Below are positions 1 through 7,780 of a DNA stretch of 35,609 nt, one piece after another (the first letter of the stretch is position 1; every line of letters starts with the position of its first letter). This stretch comes from Oscillospiraceae bacterium Zagget6. Lineage in GTDB: Bacteria > Bacillota > Clostridia > Oscillospirales > Oscillospiraceae. Where the stretch lies: assembly GCA_001941075.1 (NCBI GenBank), contig MSHH01000008.1, positions 1-35,609 on the forward strand, read 5' to 3'. The notes beneath the pieces are model-generated. The model ran no database searches, was not told the origin of the DNA, and saw nothing but the letters and a program-made list of their open reading frames with translations. The translations under genes were made by a program, and so were the position numbers.

Positions 1-582
1 AACACCGAGGCCGATTTGGTGGTGGGCGTCCCCGACAGCGGCATTGTGGCCGCCATGGGCTACGCCAAGGAGTCCGGCATCCCCTACGGCATGGGGCTGA
101 TGAAAAACCGCTACATTCATCGGACGTTCATCCACAGCCGCAAAATCCAGCGGCAGAAATCTATCCGCATCAAGCTCAACGCCATGAGCGCCGTGGTCAG
201 GGGAAAACGCCTGATTCTGGTGGACGACTCCATCGTCCGGGGCGGCACCATGGCCCGCATCATTCAGCTGTTGCGGGACGCGGGGGCCACCGAGGTCCAC
301 GTGAAAATCACCGCGCCCCCCTTTGTCCACGCCTGCTACTACGGCACCGCCATCCCCAACGAGCGGCACCTGGTCGCCTACAACCGGACAGAGGAGGAGG
401 TTTGCCAGCTCATCGGCGCGGATTCCCTGCAATATATGCCTCTGGAGGGGCTGGAGCACCTGTCCAAGAAGCTGAACCTGCGGTACTGCGATGCCTGCTT
501 TTCCGGCAACTACGTTTTGCCCATCCCCAAGCTCCGCTCCGAGCCGCTCTACTCTGTCACCTATCCTGAGGAGGAAACCTGA
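1..582 (+). CDS. purF: Amidophosphoribosyltransferase, C-terminal part (partial)
   Basis: The first step of de novo purine synthesis: it moves ammonia from glutamine onto PRPP to give phosphoribosylamine. The reading frame is open from base 1, so the N-terminal Ntn glutaminase domain and about half the protein lie outside the window; 193 residues are visible. The visible part is the type I phosphoribosyltransferase domain, with the PRPP-binding motif LILVDDSIVRGGT (bases 220-258) and, upstream, the family's KNRYIHRTFI stretch. The tail has cysteines in YCDACFSGNY, as in Bacillus-type PurF. purM starts 2 nt after the stop, and its ribosome binding site lies within the last codons of purF, so the two are translated together. 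Any regulatory leader of the operon would be upstream of the window. Confidence 0.95.
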   Translation, partial: NTEADLVVGVPDSGIVAAMGYAKESGIPYGMGLMKNRYIHRTFIHSRKIQRQKSIRIKLNAMSAVVRGKRLILVDDSIVRGGTMARIIQLLRDAGATEVHVKITAPPFVHACYYGTAIPNERHLVAYNRTEEEVCQLIGADSLQYMPLEGLEHLSKKLNLRYCDACFSGNYVLPIPKLRSEPLYSVTYPEEET

Positions 583-584
583 AC

Positions 585-1631
585 ATGAACACCAACAGCA
601 AATCCGCTTCCTACGCTGCCGCCGGTGTAGATGTGACCGCCGGATACGAGGCGGTGGACCGCATCAAGCCCCTGGTCGCCTCCACCTATATCCCCGGTGT
701 GCTGGGGGATCTGGGCGGCTTCGGCGGTCAGTTTGCCCCGGACTTCGCTGGTATGAAGCGCCCCGTGCTGGTTTCCGGTACGGACGGCGTGGGCACCAAA
801 CTGAAGCTGGCCTTTTTGATGGACAAGCACGACACCGTAGGCATCGACTGCGTAGCCATGTGCGTCAACGACATCATCTGCGGCGGCGCTATGCCTCTGT
901 TTTTTCTGGATTACATCGCCTGCGGCAAAAACGTCCCCAGCCGCATTGAGCAGATCGTCAAGGGCATCACCGACGGCTGCAAGATGTCCGACTGCGCCCT
1001 GGTGGGCGGCGAGACCGCCGAAATGCCCGGCTTCTACCCGGAGAACGAATATGACCTGGCCGGGTTCGCCGTGGGCATGGTGGATGAGGACAAGCGCATC
1101 GACCCTGAAACCCGGATGCAGGAGGGCGACGTGCTGCTGGGCATGACCTCCAGCGGCGTCCATTCCAACGGCTTCTCTCTGGTCCGCAAGGTGCTGGACA
1201 TCGAGAACCACTGGGACGACCACTATGACGAGCTGGGCAACACCCTGGGCGCGGAACTGCTGCGGCCCACCGTCATCTATGTCCACGCTATCCGCCAGCT
1301 GCTGGCCGCCGGGGTGGACATCCACGGCGTCAGCCACATCACCGGCGGCGGCTTCTATGAAAACGTCCCCCGCATGATGAAGAAAGGGCTGACCGCTGTC
1401 ATCGACACCCGCTCCTTTCCCCGCCTGCCCATTTTCGACATCATCCAGCGGGCCGGGAACATCCCCACAAGAGATATGTACAACACCTTCAACATGGGCA
1501 TTGGCATGGTCGTAGCCCTGCCCAAAGACCAGGCGGGCCTCGCCATGGGCACCGCCGTCCGCGCCGGGCAACACGGCTTTATCATCGGCTCCGTTAAGGC
1601 GGGAGACGCCGGCGTGGAGGTCGTGTTTTGA
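585..1631 (+). CDS. purM: Phosphoribosylformylglycinamidine cyclo-ligase (AIR synthetase)
   Basis: Closes the imidazole ring: FGAM plus ATP gives AIR. The 348 residues match the usual length. Visible family marks are the YAAAGVDVTAGYEAVDRIK start, the glycine-rich GTDGVGTKLKLAF segment near residue 65, the CVNDIICGGAMPLFFLDY block near residue 90, GGETAEMPGFY near 140, and HITGGGFYENVPRM near 255. These form the ATP and FGAM binding surfaces of the PurM/SelD superfamily. The ATG at 585 is preceded by a GAGGAGG ribosome binding site inside the end of purF. The stop overlaps the purN start (TGATG), indicating translational coupling. Confidence 0.97.
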   Translation: MNTNSKSASYAAAGVDVTAGYEAVDRIKPLVASTYIPGVLGDLGGFGGQFAPDFAGMKRPVLVSGTDGVGTKLKLAFLMDKHDTVGIDCVAMCVNDIICGGAMPLFFLDYIACGKNVPSRIEQIVKGITDGCKMSDCALVGGETAEMPGFYPENEYDLAGFAVGMVDEDKRIDPETRMQEGDVLLGMTSSGVHSNGFSLVRKVLDIENHWDDHYDELGNTLGAELLRPTVIYVHAIRQLLAAGVDIHGVSHITGGGFYENVPRMMKKGLTAVIDTRSFPRLPIFDIIQRAGNIPTRDMYNTFNMGIGMVVALPKDQAGLAMGTAVRAGQHGFIIGSVKAGDAGVEVVF

Positions 1632-2254
1632 TGGTGCGCATTGCTGTGCTGGTGTCCGGCGGCGGCACCAACCTCCAGGCTCTCATCGACGCCCAGGCCA
1701 GAGGGGAGATCAAGAACGGCCAAATCGCCGCCGTGATCTCCTCCTCCCCCACCGCCTATGCCCTGGAGCGGGCGGCGAAGGCGAACATCCCCGGCTACGT
1801 TGTCAACCGCAAGGATTACGCCGACAACCGGGCTATGACAGTTGCCCTGGCCCAGCAGCTCAAAGAGTTGGACATCGGCCTGGTGGTGCTGGCGGGCTTT
1901 ATGTACGTTCTCACCGAGGAGCTGGTACACGCCTACCCCAACGCCATCATCAACATCCACCCCGCCCTCATCCCCTCCTTCTGCGGGGAGGGCTACTATG
2001 GGCTGCACGTCCACGAGCGGGCGCTGGAATACGGCGTCAAAGTTTCCGGCGCAACCGTCCACTTCGTCTCTGAGGAGTGCGACGGCGGCCCCATCATCCT
2101 GCAAAAGGCCGTAGCCGTCAACGAGGACGACACCCCCGCGACCTTGCAGCGCCGCATCATGGAGCAGGCAGAATGGGTCCTCCTGCCCCAGGCTGTGAGC
2201 TTATTCTGTGAAGGGCGGCTCTCCGTGGAAGGCCGCATCGTTCACATCCGCTGA
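1631..2254 (+). CDS. purN: Phosphoribosylglycinamide formyltransferase (GAR transformylase)
   Basis: Transfers a formyl group from 10-formyltetrahydrofolate to GAR. 207 residues, normal for PurN. The N-terminal VLVSGGGTNLQALID loop binds the phosphate of GAR. The catalytic Asn/His pair is in INIHPALIPSF (about residues 105-115) and the catalytic Asp is in the SEECDGGPII segment near 145. A TTG lies one codon upstream at 1628, but the ATG at 1631 overlapping the purM stop is the natural start. Together with purF and purM this is the canonical Firmicutes purine gene order. Confidence 0.96.
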   Translation: MVRIAVLVSGGGTNLQALIDAQARGEIKNGQIAAVISSSPTAYALERAAKANIPGYVVNRKDYADNRAMTVALAQQLKELDIGLVVLAGFMYVLTEELVHAYPNAIINIHPALIPSFCGEGYYGLHVHERALEYGVKVSGATVHFVSEECDGGPIILQKAVAVNEDDTPATLQRRIMEQAEWVLLPQAVSLFCEGRLSVEGRIVHIR

Positions 2255-2256
2255 CG

Positions 2257-2982
2257 GTGCTGGAACGACTGCTGCACGGGTTCAACCGGCCAAAGACGGC
2301 CTGGCCCGCGCATTTCGACACCATCGTCAGTCTGGGCTTTAACTGCGAGGTCAGCTTCCGCATCCAAGACCACCTGGGAGGCAAGCTGGACTCTTACCCC
2401 TTCTCCTGGTGCTATGTCTACGGCGACGCAGACCTGCCCCGGTGCATGGAGTACCCGGAGACCATCCTCTCCGGCGGCGTGGAGCTGCAAAGCAACGGGA
2501 TGTTTCTCTGCAAGACCACTCACCTCTCCTTCCACGGCAAAACCCCGCTGGAGCAGCTGCGGCTGCCCAATGGCCGGGAGGACCCCGAGGCCGTGGTACA
2601 GGCCATGCAGGAGCTGCGGGGCCGTATGGCCCACCTGGAGCACAAGTTCCAGCGGCTGCTGGAGGGGGACCGCACCACCCTTTTCGTGATGAAAAACGCC
2701 AAGATCGCCCTGGATCCGGAAGGCGCTGTCAACGATGTGGCGGCTCTGGCCCTGTGGCTGGAACAGCACTACCGGGGCGGGAATTACCTGCTGGTGGTTG
2801 TGACGGAGCGGGCATACGCCCTCCCCCGGCTGACCCGGCTGGAAAACGACCACCTGACCTTCCGCACCGTCTCCTCTTTTGCCAAAGAGGGACAGGCCCA
2901 GTCCGGCGGCGACCAGGCAGGGTGGGCTGCGATCTTCGACGAATTTGACGGAGACCGGTACGCCCTGCGGATGTTTCAATAA
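2257..2982 (+). CDS. DUF1796-like putative papain-like cysteine peptidase
   Basis: 241 residues starting at a GTG only 2 nt after the purN stop. The N-terminal part contains SLGFNCEVSFRIQDHLG followed by a YPFSW element. This Ser-Leu-Gly-x-x-Cys ... Tyr-Pro-Phe-(D/S)-Trp pattern is the hallmark of DUF1796, a family annotated as putative papain-like cysteine peptidases. The Cys near residue 29 would be the nucleophile; histidines such as those in TTHLSFHG (near 88-93) could complete a catalytic site, but I cannot assign them. No signal peptide or membrane segment is visible. DUF1796 proteins are often found near surface polysaccharide or glycosyltransferase genes, so the position inside a purine operon is unusual. 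Function unknown; the family call rests on pattern recall. Confidence 0.6.
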   Translation: MLERLLHGFNRPKTAWPAHFDTIVSLGFNCEVSFRIQDHLGGKLDSYPFSWCYVYGDADLPRCMEYPETILSGGVELQSNGMFLCKTTHLSFHGKTPLEQLRLPNGREDPEAVVQAMQELRGRMAHLEHKFQRLLEGDRTTLFVMKNAKIALDPEGAVNDVAALALWLEQHYRGGNYLLVVVTERAYALPRLTRLENDHLTFRTVSSFAKEGQAQSGGDQAGWAAIFDEFDGDRYALRMFQ

Positions 2983-3033
2983 TTTGTAACCTTTTACGAC
3001 TGTTTCGCGCCCTGGGCGCATTGGGAGGTTCCT

Positions 3034-3741
3034 ATGAGAAAACTGGACATTGCCACCGAACTGAAAAACAACCCCTATCCCGGCCGGGGTATCCTGCTGG
3101 GCCGCAGCGCGGACAACACCCAGGCGGTCATCGCCTATTTCATCATGGGCCGCAGCGTGAACAGCCGCAACCGGATTTTTACTGTCACCGAGGACGGCAT
3201 CCACACCCAGGCGTATGACCCCGCCAAAATGGTGGACCCCAGCCTGGTCATCTATCACCCCGTCCGGTACTACGAAGGCAAGACCATTGTCACCAACGGC
3301 GACCAGACCGACACCATTTGGAAGGCGTTCCAGGAGGGCCACTGCTACCGCCACGCCCTGCTGACCCGGACCTTTGAGCCGGACGCCCCCAACTACACCC
3401 CCCGCATCTCCGGCGTGGTGAAGCCTGACGGCAGCTATAACCTGTCCATCCTCAAGAGCGCCGACGGCGACCCCTCCTGCTGCTGCCGGTACTTCTACGA
3501 GTACGACGTCCCCATCGCCGGGGAGGGCCGCTTCCTCCACACCTACATGGGCGACGGCGACCCCCTCCCCTCCTTCGAGGGCGAGCCGGAGCGGGTGGGC
3601 ATCTCCGCCGCCACCGCCGGGGAGCTGGCCGACCTGCTGTGGGACAGCCTGAACAAGGAGAACAAGGTCTCCCTGTTCGTGCGGTACATCGACCTTGCCA
3701 CCGGCAAAACCGATGATGTCATCAAAAACGTCAACGAATAA
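3034..3741 (+). CDS. purO: IMP cyclohydrolase, PurO type
   Basis: Last step of IMP synthesis: ring closure of FAICAR. The 235 residues resemble the archaeal-type PurO/IMP_cyclohyd family and not the N-terminal domain of bacterial PurH. Visible family features are the NPYPGRGILLGRS start, the FIMGRSVNSRNRIF segment (residues about 35-49), the YHPVRYYEGKTIVTNGDQTD block, and PNYTPRISG near 120. The ATG at 3034 follows a GGGAGG ribosome binding site. Its partner, the formyltransferase, is the next gene, so the two activities of bifunctional PurH are carried by two proteins here. The 51 nt before the gene hold only a short weak palindrome. Confidence 0.87.
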   Translation: MRKLDIATELKNNPYPGRGILLGRSADNTQAVIAYFIMGRSVNSRNRIFTVTEDGIHTQAYDPAKMVDPSLVIYHPVRYYEGKTIVTNGDQTDTIWKAFQEGHCYRHALLTRTFEPDAPNYTPRISGVVKPDGSYNLSILKSADGDPSCCCRYFYEYDVPIAGEGRFLHTYMGDGDPLPSFEGEPERVGISAATAGELADLLWDSLNKENKVSLFVRYIDLATGKTDDVIKNVNE

Positions 3742-3782
3742 TTATTTCCGACGATCTCTTTGAATCAGCCGCGTGGTAAAAA

Positions 3783-3954
3783 GCTATTAGCCATTAGCTG
3801 TTAGCTGTTAGTCAGGCACTACCAGTCTAAAGCAAATCGCTAAAAAAGAAGCTGAAAAGAAAACCATCCGTTTGTAAAGTGATGCAAACGGCAAACGCAG
3901 CGCGTAATGCTTAGAACCGCAAGGCTAATAGCTAAGAGCTAAAAGCTAACAGCT
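3783..3954 (+). repeat. Interspersed repeat copy A with inverted heptad arms
   Basis: The 264 nt between purO and purH contain no gene but a structured repeat. The left arm is four tandem heptads of the form TTAGNNN (3787-3814: ttagcca, ttagctg, ttagctg, ttagtca). The right arm (3922-3954) is the same heptad pattern inverted, as aggctaa, tagctaa, gagctaa, aagctaa, then cagct. Between them is a perfect 7-bp hairpin, ccgtttg/caaacgg, near 3868-3891. Thirty bases (3787-3816) are identical to 24030-24059, and similarity continues for about 40 more bases. The AT-rich composition contrasts with the GC-rich genes. It looks like a small non-coding mobile repeat carried within transcripts. Confidence 0.75.
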
Positions 3955-4005
3955 ATCAAGCTGAGCAATCCGAACAACCAATTCACTTTTTGGGAGGCTG
4001 TGAAC

Positions 4006-5181
4006 ATGAAAGAACTGGAACTGAAATACGGCTGTAACCCCAACCAGAAGCCCTCGAAAATTTACATGTCCGCGGGCGAGTTGCCCGTCACCGTCCTCAA
4101 CGGCAAGCCCGGCTATATCAACTTTATGGATGCCTTCAACTCCTGGCAGCTGGTCAAGGAGCTGAAAGAAGCCACCGGTATGCCCTCCGCCGCATCCTTC
4201 AAGCACGTCTCCCCTGCCGGGGCCGCCGTGGGCAAGCCCCTCAGCGACATCGACCGGGCCATCTACTTTGTGGACAAGGATGCGGACATCACTCCCATCG
4301 CCGCCGCCTACATCCGCGCCCGAGGCGCTGATCGGCTCTGCTCTTACGGCGACTGGGCCGCCCTCTCCGATGTCTGCGACGCCGCCACCGCCGCCTACCT
4401 GAAAAACGAGGTCTCCGACGGCATCATCGCCCCCGGTTACACCGACGAGGCCTTGGCTATTCTGAAAACCAAGAAGAAGGGCAACTACAACGTCATTCAA
4501 ATTGACCCGGATTACGTCCCTAAGTCCCAGGAGCGCCGGGAAATTTTCGGCGTGGTTTTTGAGCAGGGCCACAACTTCCTGAAAATCGACGAGGAAATGC
4601 TGCAAAACATCGTCACTGACAGCAAGGAACTGCCCCAGGCCGCCAAAATCGACCTGATCGTGGCTCTCATCACCCTGAAATACACCCAGTCCAACTCCGT
4701 CTGCTACGTCAAGGACGGCCAGACCATCGGTGTGGGCGCGGGCCAGCAGAGCCGCATCCATTGCACCCGTTTGGCGGGCGACAAGGCCAACAACTGGTGG
4801 ATGCGCCAGCATCCCAAGGTGCTGGGCCTCCAGTTCGTGGACGGCATCCGCCGCCCCAACCGGGACAACGCCATCGACGTTTACACCTCCAACGAGTACG
4901 AGGATGTGCTGGCCGAGGGCGTGTGGCAGGAGAACTTCAAGGTCAAGCCCGAGGTGCTGACCGAGGAGGAGAAAAAAGCCTGGATCGCCCAGATGAGCGA
5001 CGTGTCCTGCGGCTCCGACGCCTTCTTCCCCTTCGGGGATAACGTGGAGCGGGCATTCAAGTCCGGTGTGAAATACATCGCCGAGCCGGGCGGCTCCATC
5101 CGGGACGACAACGTCATCGCGGCCTGCAACAGCCACGGCATTACCATGTGCTTCACCGGTATCCGGCTGTTCCACCATTAA
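4006..5181 (+). CDS. purH: AICAR formyltransferase, stand-alone (PurH transformylase domain)
   Basis: Formylates AICAR to FAICAR with 10-formyltetrahydrofolate. At 391 residues it has only the transformylase part; bifunctional PurH is about 510 residues with an N-terminal MGS-like IMP cyclohydrolase domain, absent here. Diagnostic motifs are KYGCNPNQKPSKIYM at the N-terminus, the catalytic SFKHVSPAGAAVG segment near residue 66 (Lys-His pair), and VGAGQQSRIHCTRLAGDKA near 245. The last residues, GIRLFHH, match the family's C-terminal signature. A GTG at 4000 is in frame, but the ATG at 4006 sits 8 nt after a GGGAGG site and is preferred. The preceding PurO-type gene supplies the missing activity. 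Confidence 0.93.
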   Translation: MKELELKYGCNPNQKPSKIYMSAGELPVTVLNGKPGYINFMDAFNSWQLVKELKEATGMPSAASFKHVSPAGAAVGKPLSDIDRAIYFVDKDADITPIAAAYIRARGADRLCSYGDWAALSDVCDAATAAYLKNEVSDGIIAPGYTDEALAILKTKKKGNYNVIQIDPDYVPKSQERREIFGVVFEQGHNFLKIDEEMLQNIVTDSKELPQAAKIDLIVALITLKYTQSNSVCYVKDGQTIGVGAGQQSRIHCTRLAGDKANNWWMRQHPKVLGLQFVDGIRRPNRDNAIDVYTSNEYEDVLAEGVWQENFKVKPEVLTEEEKKAWIAQMSDVSCGSDAFFPFGDNVERAFKSGVKYIAEPGGSIRDDNVIAACNSHGITMCFTGIRLFHH

Positions 5182-5188
5182 CCAGTTT

Positions 5189-5216
5189 GGGCAGGGGCTA
5201 CTCCCCTGCCCTTTTC
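5189..5216 (+). terminator. Rho-independent terminator after purH
   Basis: A 9-bp perfect GC-rich stem (GGGCAGGGG / CCCCTGCCC) with a CTACT loop is followed directly by TTTT. It lies 7 nt after the purH stop and marks the end of the main purine operon. Confidence 0.9.
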
Positions 5217-5235
5217 GGTTTGCGGAAAATGGGGC

Positions 5236-5264
5236 TGTTCACCGGTGGGAAAGTCGTGTATAAT
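5236..5264 (+). promoter_or_regulatory. Promoter candidate for the acetyltransferase gene
   Basis: A consensus TATAAT lies at 5259-5264. The -35 candidate TGTTCA at 5236-5241, spaced 17 nt, is poor. The position after the purH terminator and 35 nt before the next ATG supports a real start here; the -35 assignment is uncertain. Confidence 0.5.
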
Positions 5265-5298
5265 GGAAGTATAAAATATCAACTTTCGGAGGTACACG

Positions 5299-5907
5299 AT
5301 GAACCAAAAGGAACGGATGCTGGCGGGCCTGCCCTACCGGGCTGATTTTGACGGATTGCTGGAGGAACGGGACGCCTTCAAACGGAAAATCTTCACCTAC
5401 AACCAGACGCCGCCCTGGGAACACGAGGCCCTCTCCGCCCAGCTGCGGGCGCTGCTCGGCAAGGTCGGGGAAGGCTCCTGCATTGAGCCGCCCTTCCACT
5501 GCGACTACGGCTGGAACATTGAGCTGGGCAGCGGCTGTTTCATCAACTACAACCTGACTGTCCTGGACGTGGGCAAAGTGACCATCGGGGACAGCTGCCT
5601 GTTCGCCCCCAACGTGTCCCTCTACACGGCGGGGCACCCCATCCACCCGGACAGCCGCCTCTCCTACTATGAGTACGGCATCCCCATCACCATCGGGAGC
5701 CGCGTCTGGCTGGGCGGCAACGTCATCGTCCTCCCCGGCGTGACCATCGGGGACGACGCGGTGATTGGCGCGGGCAGCGTAGTGACGAAGGACATCCCGG
5801 CGGGCTGGATTGCCGCTGGGAACCCCTGCAAGCTGATTCGGCAAATCACTGAGGCAGACCGAGATTACTATTTCAAAGACCGTAAATTCGACGTGACAGA
5901 CTACTGA
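5299..5907 (+). CDS. Maltose/galactoside O-acetyltransferase-family protein
   Basis: Acetyl-CoA dependent sugar O-acetyltransferase of the left-handed beta-helix (hexapeptide) class. 202 residues, the typical length. The N-terminal MNQKERMLAGLPYRA is the Mac (maltose acetyltransferase) cap. The middle and C-terminal parts show hexapeptide repeats such as IELGSG, VTIGDS, ITIGSR, VTIGDD, VIGAGS. The catalytic His is in the YTAGHPIHP stretch near residue 115, and the coenzyme A site is the GNPCKLIR tail. The ATG follows a CGGAGG site. The acceptor sugar cannot be told from sequence. The gene is 13 nt before the deaminase gene and probably shares its transcript. Confidence 0.88.
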   Translation: MNQKERMLAGLPYRADFDGLLEERDAFKRKIFTYNQTPPWEHEALSAQLRALLGKVGEGSCIEPPFHCDYGWNIELGSGCFINYNLTVLDVGKVTIGDSCLFAPNVSLYTAGHPIHPDSRLSYYEYGIPITIGSRVWLGGNVIVLPGVTIGDDAVIGAGSVVTKDIPAGWIAAGNPCKLIRQITEADRDYYFKDRKFDVTDY

Positions 5908-5920
5908 CGAGGACAAAGCA

Positions 5921-6409
5921 ATGGCCAGACGAGACAAAATCAACTATTACCTGGACCTGGCGGATGTGGTCTCCAAGCGGGGGACCTGTCTGCGCCGCCG
6001 CTATGGGGCGGTCATCGTCAAAAACGACGAAGTCATCTCCACCGGCTATGTAGGTGCGCCCAGAGGTCGAAAAAACTGCACCGATTTGGGCTATTGCATC
6101 CGGCAACAGCTGAAAATCCCCCGTGGAGAGCGGTACGAGCTGTGCCGCAGCGTCCATGCCGAGCAGAACGCCATCATCAGCGCAGAACGCAACAAAATGA
6201 TCGGCGCGACCATGTACCTCTCTGGGCGGGAGGTCTCTACCGGGGAGTATATCAAAAATTCCTGTAGCTGCTCCCTGTGCAAGCGGTTCATCATCAACGC
6301 GGGCATCAAAAACGTCTTTATCCGGGACACGGAGGACGAATACCGGGAGATTCTGGTACAGGACTGGATCGACAACGACGAGTCCTTAGAAGGCACCTTT
6401 GGATATTGA
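5921..6409 (+). CDS. dCMP deaminase family protein (ComEB-like)
   Basis: A zinc-dependent deaminase of 162 residues, probably converting dCMP to dUMP for dTMP supply. The zinc and proton-shuttle motif HAEQNAI is near residue 82. The second zinc motif, normally PCxxC, reads SCSLCKR near residue 112, with both cysteines present but the proline replaced by serine. KNDEVISTGYVGAPRG near residue 35 fits the family's substrate loop. Start ATG 5921 follows a CGAGGA site. Substrate is inferred from family similarity; other members act on free bases or modified nucleotides. Confidence 0.82.
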   Translation: MARRDKINYYLDLADVVSKRGTCLRRRYGAVIVKNDEVISTGYVGAPRGRKNCTDLGYCIRQQLKIPRGERYELCRSVHAEQNAIISAERNKMIGATMYLSGREVSTGEYIKNSCSCSLCKRFIINAGIKNVFIRDTEDEYREILVQDWIDNDESLEGTFGY

Positions 6410-6452
6410 TTGACACGATTTTTACACGATTCTAAAAACAGGAGTGTTTCAA

Positions 6453-7715
6453 ATGAAAGTATTAGTAGTCGGCGGCGGTGGCCGCGAACACGCCATCTGC
6501 TGGAAATTGGCCCAGTCCCCCAAGGTGACCGAGCTGTACTGCGCCCCCGGCAATGCGGGCATTTCCTCTTTGGCTACCTGCGTCCCCATCAGGGCAACCG
6601 ACGTGGACGCCATGGTCCAGTGGGCCAAGGAGAACCAGATGGATTTCGTCATGGTGGCCCCGGACGATCCCCTGGCCCTGGGCATGGTGGACGCCATGGA
6701 GGAGGCCGGGCTGAAAGCCTTCGGTCCCCACAAAAACGCCGCCATCATCGAGGCGTCCAAGGCGTTCTCCAAGGAGCTGATGGCAAAGTACCACATTCCC
6801 ACCGCCCAGTACCAGACCTTCACCGACGAGGCGGAGGCTCTGGCCTACATCGACGAGCAGGGCGCGCCCATCGTGGTCAAAGCCGACGGTCTGGCCCTGG
6901 GCAAGGGCGTCACCGTGGCCGCCACAGTGGACGAAGCGAAACAGGCCGTCCGGGACATGATGGAGGGCGGCAAATTCGGCGCCTCCGGCTCCACGGTGGT
7001 CATCGAGGAGTGCATGACCGGCCCGGAGGTGACGGTGCTGGCCTTTGCCGACGGAGAACACGTGGTCCCCATGCTTTCCTCTCAGGATCACAAGCGGGCC
7101 TATGACGGCAACGAAGGCCCCAACACCGGCGGCATGGGCGCGTTCGCTCCCTCCCCCAACTACACCCCGGAAATCGCCGAGCAGTGTATGCGGGAGATTT
7201 TCGCCCCCACCATGGCCGCGATGAAGGCAGAGGGCCGACCATTCAAGGGCGTGCTCTACTTCGGCCTGATGCTGACCCCCACCGGCCCCAAGGTGGTGGA
7301 GTACAACGCCCGTTTTGGCGACCCGGAGACCCAGCCCCTGCTCTATCAGCTGGACACCGACCTGTTTGACATCTTCAACGCCTGTGTGGACGGCACCCTG
7401 GACCAGATCGACATCCGATGGAAGGACGGCGCGGCCTGCTGCCTGGTGCTGGCCTCCGGCGGCTACCCCCTCAGCTACGAGAAGGGCAATGTCATCTCCG
7501 GCCTGGACCAGGTGAAGGACGCCTATGTGTTCCACGCGGGCACCAAGTTCGGTCCCAACGGGGAATACCTGACGAGCGGCGGACGGGTGCTGGGCGTCAC
7601 CGCCTGCGGCGCGACCCTGGCCGAAGCCGTGGACAACGCCTATGCCGCTGCAAAGCCCATCACCTGGAAGGATATGCACTTCCGCACCGACATTGGTAAG
7701 GTGTGGGTGGAGTAA
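6453..7715 (+). CDS. purD: Phosphoribosylamine-glycine ligase (GAR synthetase)
   Basis: Second step of purine synthesis: phosphoribosylamine plus glycine plus ATP gives GAR. 420 residues, normal length. The N-terminal VLVVGGGGREHAICWKL motif and APGNAGI near residue 30 are typical. The ATP-grasp part shows PIVVKADGLALGKGVTVA near residue 140, SSQDHKRAYDGNEGPNTGGMGA near 210 and the metal-binding VVEYNARFGDPETQ near 285. An in-frame GTG at 6444 exists, but the ATG at 6453 lies 8 nt after CAGGAG and gives the conserved N-terminus. It is separated from purFMN by unrelated genes, in contrast to operons where purD ends the purH operon. Confidence 0.96.
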   Translation: MKVLVVGGGGREHAICWKLAQSPKVTELYCAPGNAGISSLATCVPIRATDVDAMVQWAKENQMDFVMVAPDDPLALGMVDAMEEAGLKAFGPHKNAAIIEASKAFSKELMAKYHIPTAQYQTFTDEAEALAYIDEQGAPIVVKADGLALGKGVTVAATVDEAKQAVRDMMEGGKFGASGSTVVIEECMTGPEVTVLAFADGEHVVPMLSSQDHKRAYDGNEGPNTGGMGAFAPSPNYTPEIAEQCMREIFAPTMAAMKAEGRPFKGVLYFGLMLTPTGPKVVEYNARFGDPETQPLLYQLDTDLFDIFNACVDGTLDQIDIRWKDGAACCLVLASGGYPLSYEKGNVISGLDQVKDAYVFHAGTKFGPNGEYLTSGGRVLGVTACGATLAEAVDNAYAAAKPITWKDMHFRTDIGKVWVE

Positions 7716-7743
7716 GCCTCTGAAACACATTTAAACGCACAAA

Positions 7744-7774
7744 TCCCCTCCAACCGCACGTTGGAGGGGATTTT
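7744..7774. terminator. Bidirectional terminator between purD and the opposing S51 gene
   Basis: An 11-bp perfect stem (7744-7754 with 7760-7770) and 5-nt loop is flanked by A residues on the left and TTTT on the right. It can terminate purD on the + strand and the convergent peptidase gene on the - strand. Confidence 0.9.
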
Positions 7775-7780
7775 GACGCT

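Noticed and set aside
6410-6438. TTGACA with TAAAAA 17 nt downstream, as a promoter of purD
   Set aside because: The start would fall at about 6445, after the ribosome binding site at 6439-6444, leaving an mRNA without it. The -35 match is probably chance.
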